Notes under the pieces: generated by a model
Database searches by the model: none
What the model saw: the letters and a program-made list of their open reading frames with translations, nothing else
What the model was told of the DNA's origin: nothing
Translations under genes and position numbers: made by a program
Part shown: piece by piece, positions 17,542 to 26,735 of the stretch
How the letters are laid out: each line of letters starts with the position of its first letter
Position numbering within the stretch: position 1 is the first letter of the stretch
From: Rickettsiales bacterium
Lineage (GTDB): Bacteria > Pseudomonadota > Alphaproteobacteria > Rickettsiales > JALZUV01
Assembly: GCA_029252805.1 (NCBI GenBank)
Contig: JAQXAR010000046.1
Coordinates: 1 to 48,210 of the forward strand
Length of the DNA stretch: 48,210 nt
Direction: 5' to 3'

Positions 17542-18287
17542 TGTAGATCTGTGCAAGGATAAGCAGAAGAACAAGCACTGCACGAATAGCTTGAGAGCTG
17601 CTTTATTGTATCAATCTCTACCGTCGCCCCTTTAATACGTATCCCTGTTTCGTCACGTAACCGCGCCAACGCGCGCGAGAATGTCTCTGGCTTCATACCG
17701 AGCCGCGAGGCAAGCAAGGTTTTATCATAAGGCAAATTCAGCCGAATGGGTGTAACCGCATCAGGCTTACACAAACGCAGCAAAAAACAGCCAATGCGTT
17801 GTGGTGCATTTTGCACCGTGCGGTGTTCAAGTTCCATGTCCTGCTGTTTACGAAAACGCGACATAGCGCCCAGCATATTCATCGCGAGCTGAGCATCTTT
17901 AGTGATCGTATTTTTCAACAAGGAGAGTGGTAAACAAATCACGTCCACCTCTTCGACCACCTCTGCATGCAGATTGTAAGTATCTTCTTCAAAAAGCGCC
18001 GTCTCACCAAAAAGGTGATTTGTGGTGAGCACATCAATCACCGCTTCTTCACCATCGAGTGTTTCACGAAATAGCTTAACCCAGCCGTGCATCACAAGAT
18101 AGAAAGACGAGGCTTCACCCCCCTGAGCAAAAATCATTTGTCCCTTACTAAAAGAACGGATGGAAGCTTGCTGAACAAACAGCCCAACCGTTTCTGGGGC
18201 AATATTCTTGAACAAGCCGCTACGCTCCAAAAACGCTTGAAGCTTATTCGGAGTCTCAACGGAAATTTCTGTAGCTAAAGCTGTCAT
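17538..18287 (-). CDS. Crp/Fnr-family transcription regulator with C-terminal cysteine cluster
   Basis: The cyclic-nucleotide-binding-like domain covers residues about 20-130 (FSKGQMIFAQGGEASSFYLV, LFGETALFEE). The winged helix follows, with TLLASRLGMKPETFSRALARL. The recognition helix keeps the E-xx-SR residues that in E. coli FNR read TTGAT-type half sites. It lacks the N-terminal cysteines that hold the FNR iron-sulfur cluster. Instead it ends in SCSACSSAYPCTDLH, giving Cys236, Cys239 and Cys245. These may bind metal, an iron-sulfur cluster or sense redox; that is inference. It is divergent from the cbb3 operon, and the shared region holds a perfect anaerobox 30 bases from its own start, which suggests autoregulation. 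Confidence 0.9.
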   Translation of the reverse strand: MTALATEISVETPNKLQAFLERSGLFKNIAPETVGLFVQQASIRSFSKGQMIFAQGGEASSFYLVMHGWVKLFRETLDGEEAVIDVLTTNHLFGETALFEEDTYNLHAEVVEEVDVICLPLSLLKNTITKDAQLAMNMLGAMSRFRKQQDMELEHRTVQNAPQRIGCFLLRLCKPDAVTPIRLNLPYDKTLLASRLGMKPETFSRALARLRDETGIRIKGATVEIDTIKQLSSYSCSACSSAYPCTDLH

Positions 18288-18310
18288 ATGAAACGAAAAT
18301 AGGCAAGCAC

Positions 18311-18324
18311 TTGACCAAAGTCAA
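18311..18324 (+). promoter_or_regulatory. Anaerobox in the crp/fnr - cbb3 operon promoter region
   Basis: TTGACCAAAGTCAA is a perfect TTGAC-N4-GTCAA palindrome. A TAAACT at 18347-18352 is a possible -10 element for the rightward operon, at roughly class II spacing. The same site lies close upstream of the divergent regulator gene. Confidence 0.75.
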
Positions 18325-18386
18325 ATCGTATCAGCCGCGCACACCCTAAACTGACACCTCAAGATTAATAATCTCAGGAATTTTCT

Positions 18387-19094
18387 GTGTCATTTCTAAT
18401 GGGGCAATGCCACTTGGCATTCGCGCAGCATAGCAGTATTTTACTGACCGTCTTTCTGGCTGGTCTGGTGGGTGGCTTTACCCACTGTGCCGGTATGTGC
18501 GGGCCATTTGTGCTGGCACAGTGCGGCGATAAATCTGAGCCCTCCTTGCAACGTGATTCTGGTTTACTGCTGCCTTACCATTTGGGCCGTATGACAACCT
18601 ATATGACGCTCGGCGCCATTGCCGCCCTACTCTCTAAACAAATTATGGGAACGCCACTGCAACAATCCGTCTCCTTTACCTTCCTTACATTAGCGGGGGT
18701 TATTTTTATCGCCAGCGCCTTACCCCAGCTCAAAATAAAGCTACTGAGCATCCCTATGGGCGGTTTTGGCAAAGTGATTGGCAAACTGGCGCGCCCCTTC
18801 TTGCACAAATCAGATGGACTAAGCGGCTACAGCCTAGGTGTGTTGCTTGGCTTCTTACCTTGCGGGCTAATTTTTGCGGCGCTGATGGTAGTCTCTACCA
18901 CGGGCAATCCGTTCTCCGCCGCACTTGCCATGATGCTCTTTGCTCTGGCCACCATCCCTGCTTTGGCATTGGTCGGATTGGGCGGGAAATTTGCCCTGCA
19001 TAAATGGCCGGAAACAACACGAACCTTCACCCGTGCGGTGATGGTTGGCAATGGAATTAGCCTGTTCGCACTGGCTGGAAAAATGATTGTGTAA
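18387..19094 (+). CDS. DsbD/UreH-type (TauE/SafE-like) membrane protein of the cbb3 operon
   Basis: A 235-residue inner-membrane protein with about six hydrophobic segments. The first contains [18 protein letters not shown], the Cys-x3-Cys signature of the DsbD_2/UreH-like transmembrane family; [12 protein letters not shown] is the matching motif in the second half. Proteins of this kind often sit in cco operons, and a role in copper or redox supply to the oxidase has been proposed. The GTG at 18387 has AGGAA six bases upstream, which favours it over the ATG at 18399. It is the first gene of the operon, and its stop overlaps an in-frame ATG of ccoN. Confidence 0.8.
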   Translation: MSFLMGQCHLAFAQHSSILLTVFLAGLVGGFTHCAGMCGPFVLAQCGDKSEPSLQRDSGLLLPYHLGRMTTYMTLGAIAALLSKQIMGTPLQQSVSFTFLTLAGVIFIASALPQLKIKLLSIPMGGFGKVIGKLARPFLHKSDGLSGYSLGVLLGFLPCGLIFAALMVVSTTGNPFSAALAMMLFALATIPALALVGLGGKFALHKWPETTRTFTRAVMVGNGISLFALAGKMIV

Positions 19095-19105
19095 TGGAGA
19101 GATTA

Positions 19106-20575
19106 ATGACCCCACAAACAACACCGATTTACAATGACGAGGTGGTGAAGCTTTTCACCCTAGCGACTATGTTCTGGGGAGTGGCGGGCTTTTCTGTCGG
19201 CTTACTAATCGCCCTGCAAATGGCCTTTCCTGAGCTCAATTTTGAGCCTTACTTCACCTTTGGTCGCTTACGCCCCTTGCATACGTCGGCGGTCATTTTT
19301 GCCTTTGGTGGCAATGCCCTCTTTGCGACGAGTTACTTCTCCGTACAACGTACCTGCCGCGCCCGGTTATGGAATGATAAGCTTAGCCTCTTTACCTTCT
19401 GGGGTTATCAGCTTTTCATTTTGATGGCCGGTCTTGGCTATCTCGCCGGAGTCACTCAAGGCAAAGAATATGCCGAACCAGAATGGTATGCCGATTTATG
19501 GTTGACCGTCGTATGGGTAGCTTACCTCGTGGTATTCCTGATGACGTTAGTCAAGCGTAAGGAGCCGCATATTTACGTGGCCAACTGGTTCTTCCTCGCC
19601 TTTATCGTCACCGTCGCGCTGTTGCATTTAATCAACGGCATCTCCATCCCGCTATCGATCACGGAAACCAAAAGTTACCCACTCTGGGCGGGAGTAAAAT
19701 CGGCCATGATTCAGTGGTGGTACGGGCATAATGCCGTTGGCTTCTTCCTGACCGCTGGCTTCTTAGGTATGGTGTATTATTTCGTACCTAAACGTGCGGA
19801 GCGTCCGGTTTATTCGTACCGCCTATCCATTCTCCACTTTTGGTCGCTGATCTTTATTTACATCTGGGCGGGACCTCACCACCTGCATTACACCGCTCTA
19901 CCCGATTGGGCGCAAACACTCGGCATGACCTTCTCCATCATGCTATGGATGCCAAGCTGGGGCGGCATGATTAACGGAATGATGACCCTATCGGGTGCAT
20001 GGCACAAACTGCGCGAAGATCCGGTGTTGAAATTCATGATCATCTCCCTCGCCTTTTACGGAATGTGCACGTTTGAAGGTCCTCTCATGGCGATTAAAGA
20101 AGTGAACAGCTTGAGCCACTACACCGATTGGACCATTGGCCATGTACATTCCGGCGCACTGGGTTGGGTGGCTTTCATCACCTTTGGCTGCATGTATTAC
20201 CTCATTCCGGTGCTTTGGAATAAGCGTGAAATGTACTCGCTAAAACTCGTCAACACTCACCTCTGGATCGCGACGACAGGCATAGTGCTTTACATCACCG
20301 CTATGTGGGTCTCAGGCATTATGCAGGGGCTAATGTGGCGTTCTTACGATGCGATGGGCTTCCTCGAATACTCCTTCGTCGAAACCGTGATGGCGATGCA
20401 TCCGATGTATGTCATCCGCGCGTTAGGCGGACTTCTCTTCGTTATCGGCGCATTGATCATGGTTTATAATGTTTACAAAACCATCACCCTGCCGAATGAC
20501 GAAATGGACTACCCCGTGACCGATTTGGGCCGCAAAAGAATGCGCGAATTGAAAAAAGGAGCTGCTCATGCTTAA
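19106..20575 (+). CDS. ccoN: CcoN, catalytic subunit of cbb3-type cytochrome c oxidase
   Basis: CcoN is the haem-copper core of the high-affinity cbb3 oxidase, which reduces oxygen to water and pumps protons at low oxygen. Conserved histidine regions are visible: [12 protein letters not shown] (low-spin haem ligand), [18 protein letters not shown] (copper B ligands), and [13 protein letters not shown] (haem ligands). It has about twelve membrane segments. The ATG at 19106 has GGAG six bases upstream; the ATG at 19094, overlapping the previous stop, would add four residues. 489 residues fits the family. The gene overlaps ccoO by eight bases. Confidence 0.97.
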   Translation: MTPQTTPIYNDEVVKLFTLATMFWGVAGFSVGLLIALQMAFPELNFEPYFTFGRLRPLHTSAVIFAFGGNALFATSYFSVQRTCRARLWNDKLSLFTFWGYQLFILMAGLGYLAGVTQGKEYAEPEWYADLWLTVVWVAYLVVFLMTLVKRKEPHIYVANWFFLAFIVTVALLHLINGISIPLSITETKSYPLWAGVKSAMIQWWYGHNAVGFFLTAGFLGMVYYFVPKRAERPVYSYRLSILHFWSLIFIYIWAGPHHLHYTALPDWAQTLGMTFSIMLWMPSWGGMINGMMTLSGAWHKLREDPVLKFMIISLAFYGMCTFEGPLMAIKEVNSLSHYTDWTIGHVHSGALGWVAFITFGCMYYLIPVLWNKREMYSLKLVNTHLWIATTGIVLYITAMWVSGIMQGLMWRSYDAMGFLEYSFVETVMAMHPMYVIRALGGLLFVIGALIMVYNVYKTITLPNDEMDYPVTDLGRKRMRELKKGAAHA

Positions 20576-21353
20576 GCATCACAGTAAAATTGAACGTAAT
20601 TCAATGATCATGCTGCTAGGCATTATCATTGTAGTCTCCATCGGAGGCTTGATTGAGATCGTTCCGCTCTTCCGTAAAGAAACGACCATCGAACCCGTGC
20701 AAGGCATACGCCCCTACACGCCGCTGGAACTGGCCGGGCAGAATATCTATATCCGTGAGGGTTGCTATAACTGTCATAGCCAACAAATTCGTCCATTGCG
20801 TGATGAAGTAGAGCGTTACGGTCACTACTCGCTGGCCGCCGAGAGCATGTATGATCATCCTTTCCAATGGGGCTCTAAGCGCACGGGACCGGATCTTGCT
20901 CGCGTTGGCGGCAAATACTCAGATGAGTGGCAGACGCAACATCTGGCTGCCCCGCGCTCCTTAGTCCCCGAATCCATCATGCCTAATTATTCACTCTTGA
21001 TGAATCATGCAGCAGATATTGGGAAGATCGCAATGGACCTAAAAGCACTCCGCATGGCCGGCGTTCCCTATAGCGACGAGCAAATCGCCGAAGCCTATAA
21101 TGATGCCATGGCACAAGCCCGCCCCGAAAGCGAGAATCGCGATGGATTGCTCGAACGTTACGGAGAAGTCAACACGCGTGATTTTGATGGCCAACCAAAT
21201 TTCGTATCGGAAATGGATGCACTGGTCGCCTACCTACAAGTACTCGGCACTATGGCCAAACTGGAAGATTACGACCCTGATTTGAATATTAAAGCGAGTC
21301 CGCACAGAGATCAGCAGACCGAGCAAGGACAAATGGAAGGAGCGACGCAATGA
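20568..21353 (+). CDS. ccoO: CcoO, mono-haem cytochrome c subunit of cbb3 oxidase
   Basis: CcoO passes electrons from CcoP to CcoN. One N-terminal membrane anchor (residues about 13-30) is followed by a periplasmic domain with the haem c site CYNCH and a likely axial Met in ESIMPNYS. The stretch [26 protein letters not shown] is typical. 261 residues, close to the usual length. Its stop overlaps the ccoQ start as ATGA. Confidence 0.96.
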   Translation: MLKHHSKIERNSMIMLLGIIIVVSIGGLIEIVPLFRKETTIEPVQGIRPYTPLELAGQNIYIREGCYNCHSQQIRPLRDEVERYGHYSLAAESMYDHPFQWGSKRTGPDLARVGGKYSDEWQTQHLAAPRSLVPESIMPNYSLLMNHAADIGKIAMDLKALRMAGVPYSDEQIAEAYNDAMAQARPESENRDGLLERYGEVNTRDFDGQPNFVSEMDALVAYLQVLGTMAKLEDYDPDLNIKASPHRDQQTEQGQMEGATQ

Positions 21354-21511
21354 AAACTGTCTTTGCCAATGCCGATGCGGGAATTGTCGGTCTACTCTTC
21401 TTCTTTTGCGTGTTTGTCGGCATCGCCATTTGGGCATTCAACCCGAAACGCAAAACTCAAATCGAATCTTACAAGAACATACCCTTAAACGAGGATGAGC
21501 ATGACAGATAA
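21350..21511 (+). CDS. ccoQ: CcoQ, small subunit of cbb3 oxidase
   Basis: A 53-residue protein, too short for routine ORF lists. It starts [19 protein letters not shown] and has one membrane segment followed by [15 protein letters not shown], the hallmark of CcoQ/FixQ. CcoQ stabilises the interaction of CcoP with the CcoNO core. It overlaps ccoO by four bases and ccoP by eleven, so translation is coupled on both sides. Confidence 0.92.
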   Translation: MKTVFANADAGIVGLLFFFCVFVGIAIWAFNPKRKTQIESYKNIPLNEDEHDR

Positions 21512-22379
21512 CAACAAAAAAGACCCCGATGAACTCTCCGGCGTTGAAACCACTGGGCATGAATGGGATGGCTTAAAAGAGCTAAACAACCCCATGCCAC
21601 GCTGGTGGTTATGGACATTCTTCGTTTGCTGCATTTGGTCAGTCGGTTATTGGGTGGTCTATCCTGCATGGCCGACCCTCTCGGGTGAAGGCGAACGCGG
21701 CGGCACCGTTGGCAGTATGGAATGGACGCAATATAAAGAACTCAAAGAAGGCCAAGCCGAGATTGTCGCACGCAAGGCCGGGTACCTGAAGAAATTCCAT
21801 GCAGCAAGCTTTGAAGAAATCTTGGCATCTCCGGAGCTTTATGCTTTTGCCGTCGCCGGCGGAAAATCGGCCTTTAAAGATAATTGTGCCACCTGCCATG
21901 GCTCCGGCGGCGCGGGCGCAAAAGGCTATCCAAACCTCAATGACGATGATTGGATCTGGGGCGGCACCCACACCGATATTTACCAGACGCTAAAATTTGG
22001 TATCCGCGCCAACCATCCTGAAACACGTGACTCAATGATGCCTGCATTTGCGGGAATCATTCCAGATATACAGATCGAGACAATTGCCGATTTCATCATC
22101 TCTTTACGCGGCAGCGTTAAGATGGAGCACCCCGGCTATACGGCTTTCCAAACCAATTGCGCCAGCTGCCATAGCGCCGATGGCTCAGGCATTCGCGAGC
22201 TCGGCACCCCCAACCTGGCGGATGCCATCTGGCTAAAGAGCGACGGCAATAAGGCCAGTATCATCAGCCAAATCAAAAACCCCAAACATGGCATGATGCC
22301 CAATTGGAATGAACGCTTGGATGAAGATACGTTACGCCAACTGACCGTCTATGTGCATAGCTTAGGCGGAGGGGAATAG
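21501..22379 (+). CDS. ccoP: CcoP, di-haem cytochrome c subunit of cbb3 oxidase
   Basis: CcoP takes electrons from the cytochrome bc1/cytochrome c pool. It has an N-terminal anchor (WWLWTFFVCCIWSVGYWVVYP) and two periplasmic cytochrome c domains with haem sites CATCH and CASCH. GAGG lies six bases before the ATG at 21501; the ATG at 21495 would have no spacing, so the later start is preferred. 292 residues. The gene completes ccoNOQP, and ccoG starts ten bases on. Confidence 0.96.
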   Translation: MTDNNKKDPDELSGVETTGHEWDGLKELNNPMPRWWLWTFFVCCIWSVGYWVVYPAWPTLSGEGERGGTVGSMEWTQYKELKEGQAEIVARKAGYLKKFHAASFEEILASPELYAFAVAGGKSAFKDNCATCHGSGGAGAKGYPNLNDDDWIWGGTHTDIYQTLKFGIRANHPETRDSMMPAFAGIIPDIQIETIADFIISLRGSVKMEHPGYTAFQTNCASCHSADGSGIRELGTPNLADAIWLKSDGNKASIISQIKNPKHGMMPNWNERLDEDTLRQLTVYVHSLGGGE

Positions 22380-22388
22380 CGCCCGAAC

Positions 22389-23795
22389 ATGTCTGATACT
22401 CAGCTCTTTGAGAAACAAAAACGCATCTACCCCAAGCGCACATGGGGGCGTTACCGTAAACTGAAATGGGTGGCCATGATCGCCACGCTCAGCATTTATT
22501 ATCTCACGCCATGGCTGCGCTGGGATAGAGGGCCGAACGCGCCCGATCAGGCGATCCTCATCGATATCCCACATAGCCGCGCCTATTTTTTCTTCATCGA
22601 AATCTGGCCACAGGAAGTTTATTACTTCACCGGCCTTCTTATCCTCGCGGCGATTGGGTTATTCTTCGTCACCAGCTTGTTTGGCCGCGTGTGGTGTGGT
22701 TACACCTGCCCGCAAACCGTATGGACCGATTTATTCGTCTGGGTTGAGCGCATCATTCAGGGTGACCGCAATGCACGGATGAAGCTGGATAAACAACCGC
22801 GTTTTAGTCTGGAGCGCATCTGGAAAAAAACGGCAACCCATTCCATCTGGCTAGTAGTTGGGGCGCTTACGGGTGGCGCATGGGTGTTCTACTTTAACGA
22901 TGCCCCGACGCTCATGGAAAATATCCTGCATGGCGAGCTCCCCACTGCCGTGCTGGGCTGGATTGCCGCCCTCACCCTTTCCACCTATATCATGGCCGGT
23001 TATGCACGCGAACAAGTCTGCACCCATATGTGCCCCTATGCACGGTTTCAATCTGCCATGTTTGATAAAGATTCGCTCATCATCGCCTATGACAATGACC
23101 GTGGCGAAACCCGTGGCAAACTAAAAGAGAAGCCCTCCACCCCGAACCAAGGCGACTGCATCGATTGCTCATTATGTGTGCAGGTCTGCCCGGTCGGTAT
23201 CGATATTCGCGATGGCTTGCAGATGGAGTGCATCGCCTGCGGTTTATGCGTCGATGCCTGTAATGATGTGATGGAGAAAATTGACCTACCTCAAGGCCTC
23301 ATTCGTTACGATACGGAACATAACAAGCAAGCTCGTCGAAGTGGCAAACTCGAACAATTTACCTTCCTGCGCTGGCGTACCTTAGGCTACACGCTAATTC
23401 TGGCAGCGGTCGGCGGGATCATGCTCTTCAGCCTACTTACGCATTCACCGCTGGAACTGCACGTCTTACATGATCGTAACCCACTTTTTGTCACGCTTTC
23501 AGATGGTTCCATTCGCAACGGTTATGACATTAAAATTCTCAACAAAACGCATGATGATAAAAGCTACTCCCTGACATTAGTTGGCCCCAAAAATGCCGAA
23601 ATCCGCGTACAAGGCGCAGGCGAATTAGAGCAATCCGCTCTCTCTGTTTATGCCGATAGCGTCGCGCATTACCGCATCTTCGTAACAACCGCTAAACCTC
23701 CAACCTCGCGGGTAAAAATGCAATTTACCTTGCAAGATAACGCCAGCTCTGAGCAAGATACCATGGAAACTATTTTTATTAGCGGGAAGCAATAA
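22389..23795 (+). CDS. ccoG: CcoG (FixG/RdxA), cbb3 oxidase assembly iron-sulfur protein
   Basis: CcoG is a membrane ferredoxin-like protein implicated in copper reduction during cbb3 assembly. Membrane segments lie near residues 35-50, 85-105, 150-170 and 195-215, and one more near 340. Cys motifs FGRVWCGYTCPQTVW and EQVCTHMCPYARFQS precede two 4Fe-4S clusters: CIDCSLCVQVCPVG and CIACGLCVDACNDV. A C-terminal Ig-like periplasmic domain ends the 468-residue protein. Its stop overlaps the ccoH ATG as TAATG. Confidence 0.95.
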   Translation: MSDTQLFEKQKRIYPKRTWGRYRKLKWVAMIATLSIYYLTPWLRWDRGPNAPDQAILIDIPHSRAYFFFIEIWPQEVYYFTGLLILAAIGLFFVTSLFGRVWCGYTCPQTVWTDLFVWVERIIQGDRNARMKLDKQPRFSLERIWKKTATHSIWLVVGALTGGAWVFYFNDAPTLMENILHGELPTAVLGWIAALTLSTYIMAGYAREQVCTHMCPYARFQSAMFDKDSLIIAYDNDRGETRGKLKEKPSTPNQGDCIDCSLCVQVCPVGIDIRDGLQMECIACGLCVDACNDVMEKIDLPQGLIRYDTEHNKQARRSGKLEQFTFLRWRTLGYTLILAAVGGIMLFSLLTHSPLELHVLHDRNPLFVTLSDGSIRNGYDIKILNKTHDDKSYSLTLVGPKNAEIRVQGAGELEQSALSVYADSVAHYRIFVTTAKPPTSRVKMQFTLQDNASSEQDTMETIFISGKQ

Positions 23796-24268
23796 TGGAA
23801 GCCGTAAAGCCTAAAAAATCGGATAAATATATTCCCTATTACTTCGTTGCCTTCTTTATATTTCTGGCAATGGCAGATGGGGTATTTGTCTATCTCGCCA
23901 CCTCAACCCATACCGGTGTCGTGAAAGAACAAGCTTATGAAAAAGGATTGGATTACAACAACCTCATTGACGCAAAAGCCGCTCAAGATACTCTGAATTG
24001 GAAAAGCAGCCTAACGCTCCAAGGAGAGGCACTCACTGCCACGCTGAGCGATGCCGAAAACACTCCTCTCAAAGACGCAAAGGTAACGGCACATTTAACC
24101 CGCCCCACTCAGGGTGGATATGATTTCTCAGCGACCCTAACCCCTCAGGATAATAAGCACTATACTGCACTTATAGATTTCCCACTAAAAGGACAATGGG
24201 ACGCCACCCTCATCGTATTATGGAATCAGCACTCTTACCAAAAACGCACCCGCTTGATCGTACAATGA
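23795..24268 (+). CDS. ccoH: CcoH/FixH, cbb3 oxidase assembly protein
   Basis: A 157-residue protein with one N-terminal membrane anchor (YFVAFFIFLAMADGVFVYLA) and a periplasmic beta-rich domain, including AYEKGLDYNNLIDAKAAQ, the FixH signature region. FixH proteins are needed for a stable, active oxidase complex. It sits between ccoG and ccoI, overlapping both by one and four bases. Confidence 0.92.
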   Translation: MEAVKPKKSDKYIPYYFVAFFIFLAMADGVFVYLATSTHTGVVKEQAYEKGLDYNNLIDAKAAQDTLNWKSSLTLQGEALTATLSDAENTPLKDAKVTAHLTRPTQGGYDFSATLTPQDNKHYTALIDFPLKGQWDATLIVLWNQHSYQKRTRLIVQ

Positions 24269-26508
24269 GCCTGTGTGCTCACTGTGGAAAGATAGCGCCT
24301 AGCGGGCAGGATTATTGCTGCAATGGCTGCAATGCGGCGGCAGAAATATTGCACGAAACCGGTCAATTCTCGGCATTCGCACAACAGGATACAACCGGCG
24401 AACATCACCTGGTTCTGACGGTAGAAGGAATCCACTGTGCCTCCTGCATTCAGCTGATTGAGAATGCATTACTAAGTGAAAAATTCGTTACCCATGCCCG
24501 CGTTAATATGAGCACCAAACGCCTGCAATTTAGCTGGTCGGGCAAAACTTCATTAGGCGATCAATTAGCCCAGAAAGTTGAAAAACTCGGCTATAAACTC
24601 ACCGCCTTTGATGCCAACCAAAGCCAAACCAATGAGCAAGACGAACAAAAATCTCTATTGCGTTGCATTGCCGTAGCCGGCTTTGCCATGGGTAATATCA
24701 TGCTGCTTTCCGTGGTTTTATGGAGTTCATCCATCGAAGTGATGGGCCTCGCCACACGCGATCTAATGCATTGGATCTCCGCGCTTATCGCCCTACCCGC
24801 CATTGCCTATGCCGGTCAACCGTTCTTTTCCTCCGCATGGAGCGTGTTACGCCAAGCCCACACCAATATGGATGTCCCCATCTCGCTTGCCGTCTTACTG
24901 GCCAGTAGTATGAGCCTGTGGGAAACCTTCCGCCACGGCGAGCATGTCTATTTTGACTCAGCGGTAATGTTGTTATTCTTCCTGCTGATTGGTCGTTACT
25001 TGGATGCGCGGGCACGTGGAAAAGCGCGTGAATCGGCGCAAGATTTACTGGCTATGTTACGGGGCACCGCTACCGTCATTGAAGGAAACAAACAACGCAT
25101 TACACCGATCAAGGAACTGCATAGCGGCATGCAATGTCACATCGCAGTTGGCGAGAAAATTCCAGCCGATTGCATCATCCTCTCCGGCGAATCTGAGCTA
25201 GATACCAGCCTTATTACGGGTGAAACGGTGCCGCGATCCGTACAGACGGGCGATTCCATTTTTGCCGGCACTCTCAACCTATCATCCCCGCTGACGATCG
25301 AAATTTCTAAACCCAGCGAGGACAGTTTACTAAGCGATATCGTCAAACTGCTGGAGCAAGCCGAACAAGGACAAGCGCATTATGTAAAACTGGCTGACAA
25401 GGCCGCACGACTCTATACCCCCGTCGTGCATAGCCTCGGCCTACTCACCTTCCTTGGCTGGTGGTTAGGCATGGGCATGGCATGGCAAGAGGCACTGATG
25501 ATTGCCGTGACGGTGTTGATTATCACCTGCCCTTGTGCGCTAGGCTTGGCCGTTCCTGTCGTGCAACTCCTCGCCAGCGGCAAACTGATGAAGCGGGGTA
25601 TCTTGCTAAAATCCGGCGATGCATTAGAACGATTAGCCAGTATTACCCATGTCATATTCGATAAAACCGGCACACTCACCATGGAGAAGCCAAAGCTAAA
25701 CAATCACAGCGACGAGCTCCCTCTCGCTGCCTCACTCGCCGCACATAGCCGTCACCCTTATTCGCAAGCAATCAGTATGGCTTATGAGGGAAAGCTCCTG
25801 TCATTGGAAGCCGTGGAGGAAATCCCCGGCAAAGGGGTCGAAGCATTCCGCGATGGCAAGAACATCCGCTTGGGCAAAATGGACTGGTGTAACGGGCAAG
25901 AAAGCAGCAGCTATGATGGCCCGCAAATATGGCTGGCCATTGAGGGCACAGAAGCAACCAGCTTCCATCTTACCGACCCCTTACGCGCCGATGCGCTCGC
26001 CGTTACAAGCAGCCTTGCTGATGCAAGCTTATCCTTACAACTCCTTTCCGGCGACCGCGCCAGCACGGTCAACCAGGTAGCCGATGAACTGAATATCTCG
26101 CAATGCCAAGCCACTCTTTCGCCCATCGATAAAACAAAAGTAATCCAACAGCATCAACATGACGGCCATAAAGTGCTGATGGTTGGAGATGGGTTAAATG
26201 ATGCGCCAGCACTAGCATCAGCCACCGTCTCTATGTCGCCTTCCAGCGCGATGGATATTACACAAAATACAGCTGATATTATCTTTCAAGGCGACAGCCT
26301 CGTGCCGATCCTCACCGCATGGCAGGTTGCCAAACACGCAACCTTACTCGTGAAGCAAAACTTTGCTCTGGCCGTGATGTATAATCTCATTGCGATCCCA
26401 CTTGCAGTATTGGGGCATGTCACTCCCTTAATTGCGGCGCTTGCGATGTCTGCTTCCTCGCTCCTCGTCATCGGCAATAGCTTCCGGATAAACTGGGAGG
26501 GTAAGTAA
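24265..26508 (+). CDS. ccoI: CcoI/FixI, copper-transporting P1B-type ATPase
   Basis: CcoI exports copper to the periplasm for cbb3 oxidase assembly. The start at 24265 overlaps the ccoH stop as ATGA; an open frame upstream is not needed. A Cys-rich N-terminus (CAHC and CCNGC, residues 4-22) precedes an HMA domain with CASC at 58-61. Eight membrane segments carry the metal-site CPC at 422-424. Catalytic motifs are TGET, DKTGT (phosphorylated Asp466), HP in SRHPYSQAI, and GDGLNDAPAL. 747 residues is normal. Confidence 0.96.
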   Translation: MSLCAHCGKIAPSGQDYCCNGCNAAAEILHETGQFSAFAQQDTTGEHHLVLTVEGIHCASCIQLIENALLSEKFVTHARVNMSTKRLQFSWSGKTSLGDQLAQKVEKLGYKLTAFDANQSQTNEQDEQKSLLRCIAVAGFAMGNIMLLSVVLWSSSIEVMGLATRDLMHWISALIALPAIAYAGQPFFSSAWSVLRQAHTNMDVPISLAVLLASSMSLWETFRHGEHVYFDSAVMLLFFLLIGRYLDARARGKARESAQDLLAMLRGTATVIEGNKQRITPIKELHSGMQCHIAVGEKIPADCIILSGESELDTSLITGETVPRSVQTGDSIFAGTLNLSSPLTIEISKPSEDSLLSDIVKLLEQAEQGQAHYVKLADKAARLYTPVVHSLGLLTFLGWWLGMGMAWQEALMIAVTVLIITCPCALGLAVPVVQLLASGKLMKRGILLKSGDALERLASITHVIFDKTGTLTMEKPKLNNHSDELPLAASLAAHSRHPYSQAISMAYEGKLLSLEAVEEIPGKGVEAFRDGKNIRLGKMDWCNGQESSSYDGPQIWLAIEGTEATSFHLTDPLRADALAVTSSLADASLSLQLLSGDRASTVNQVADELNISQCQATLSPIDKTKVIQQHQHDGHKVLMVGDGLNDAPALASATVSMSPSSAMDITQNTADIIFQGDSLVPILTAWQVAKHATLLVKQNFALAVMYNLIAIPLAVLGHVTPLIAALAMSASSLLVIGNSFRINWEGK

Positions 26509-26666
26509 TGGATATCCTGCTCATCCTCATCCCTGCGGCTTTATTACTGGGTTTAATCGCGCTAGCAGGCTTTATGTGGTCGCTCAAAAATAATCAATAT
26601 GATGATTTGGAAGGTGCCGCTCACCGTATTCTAATGGATGAAGATGATAATCCTCCTACCGATTGA
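26508..26666 (+). CDS. ccoS: CcoS/FixS, small cbb3 oxidase maturation protein
   Basis: A 52-residue protein: one membrane segment (LLILIPAALLLGLIALAGFMW) followed by SLKNNQYDDLEGAAHRIL and an acidic tail, the classical FixS/CcoS pattern. It is needed to insert cofactors into CcoN. The ATG overlaps the ccoI stop as TAATG. The stop codon itself lies within the anaerobox of the ompW promoter. Confidence 0.93.
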   Translation: MDILLILIPAALLLGLIALAGFMWSLKNNQYDDLEGAAHRILMDEDDNPPTD

Positions 26667-26676
26667 CCTAAGTCAA
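26663..26676 (+). promoter_or_regulatory. Anaerobox upstream of ompW
   Basis: TTGACCTAAGTCAA is a perfect TTGAC-N4-GTCAA palindrome that overlaps the ccoS stop codon. TGCTAT at 26696-26701 is a possible but weak -10 element at class II spacing. The site is about 66 bases before the ompW ATG, nearly the distance seen at the cbb3 operon. Confidence 0.75.
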
Positions 26677-26735
26677 TCACAAGCACGAACGCGCTTGCTA
26701 TTCATCACTCATCAACCAAAGAAGGAGAATGATTG

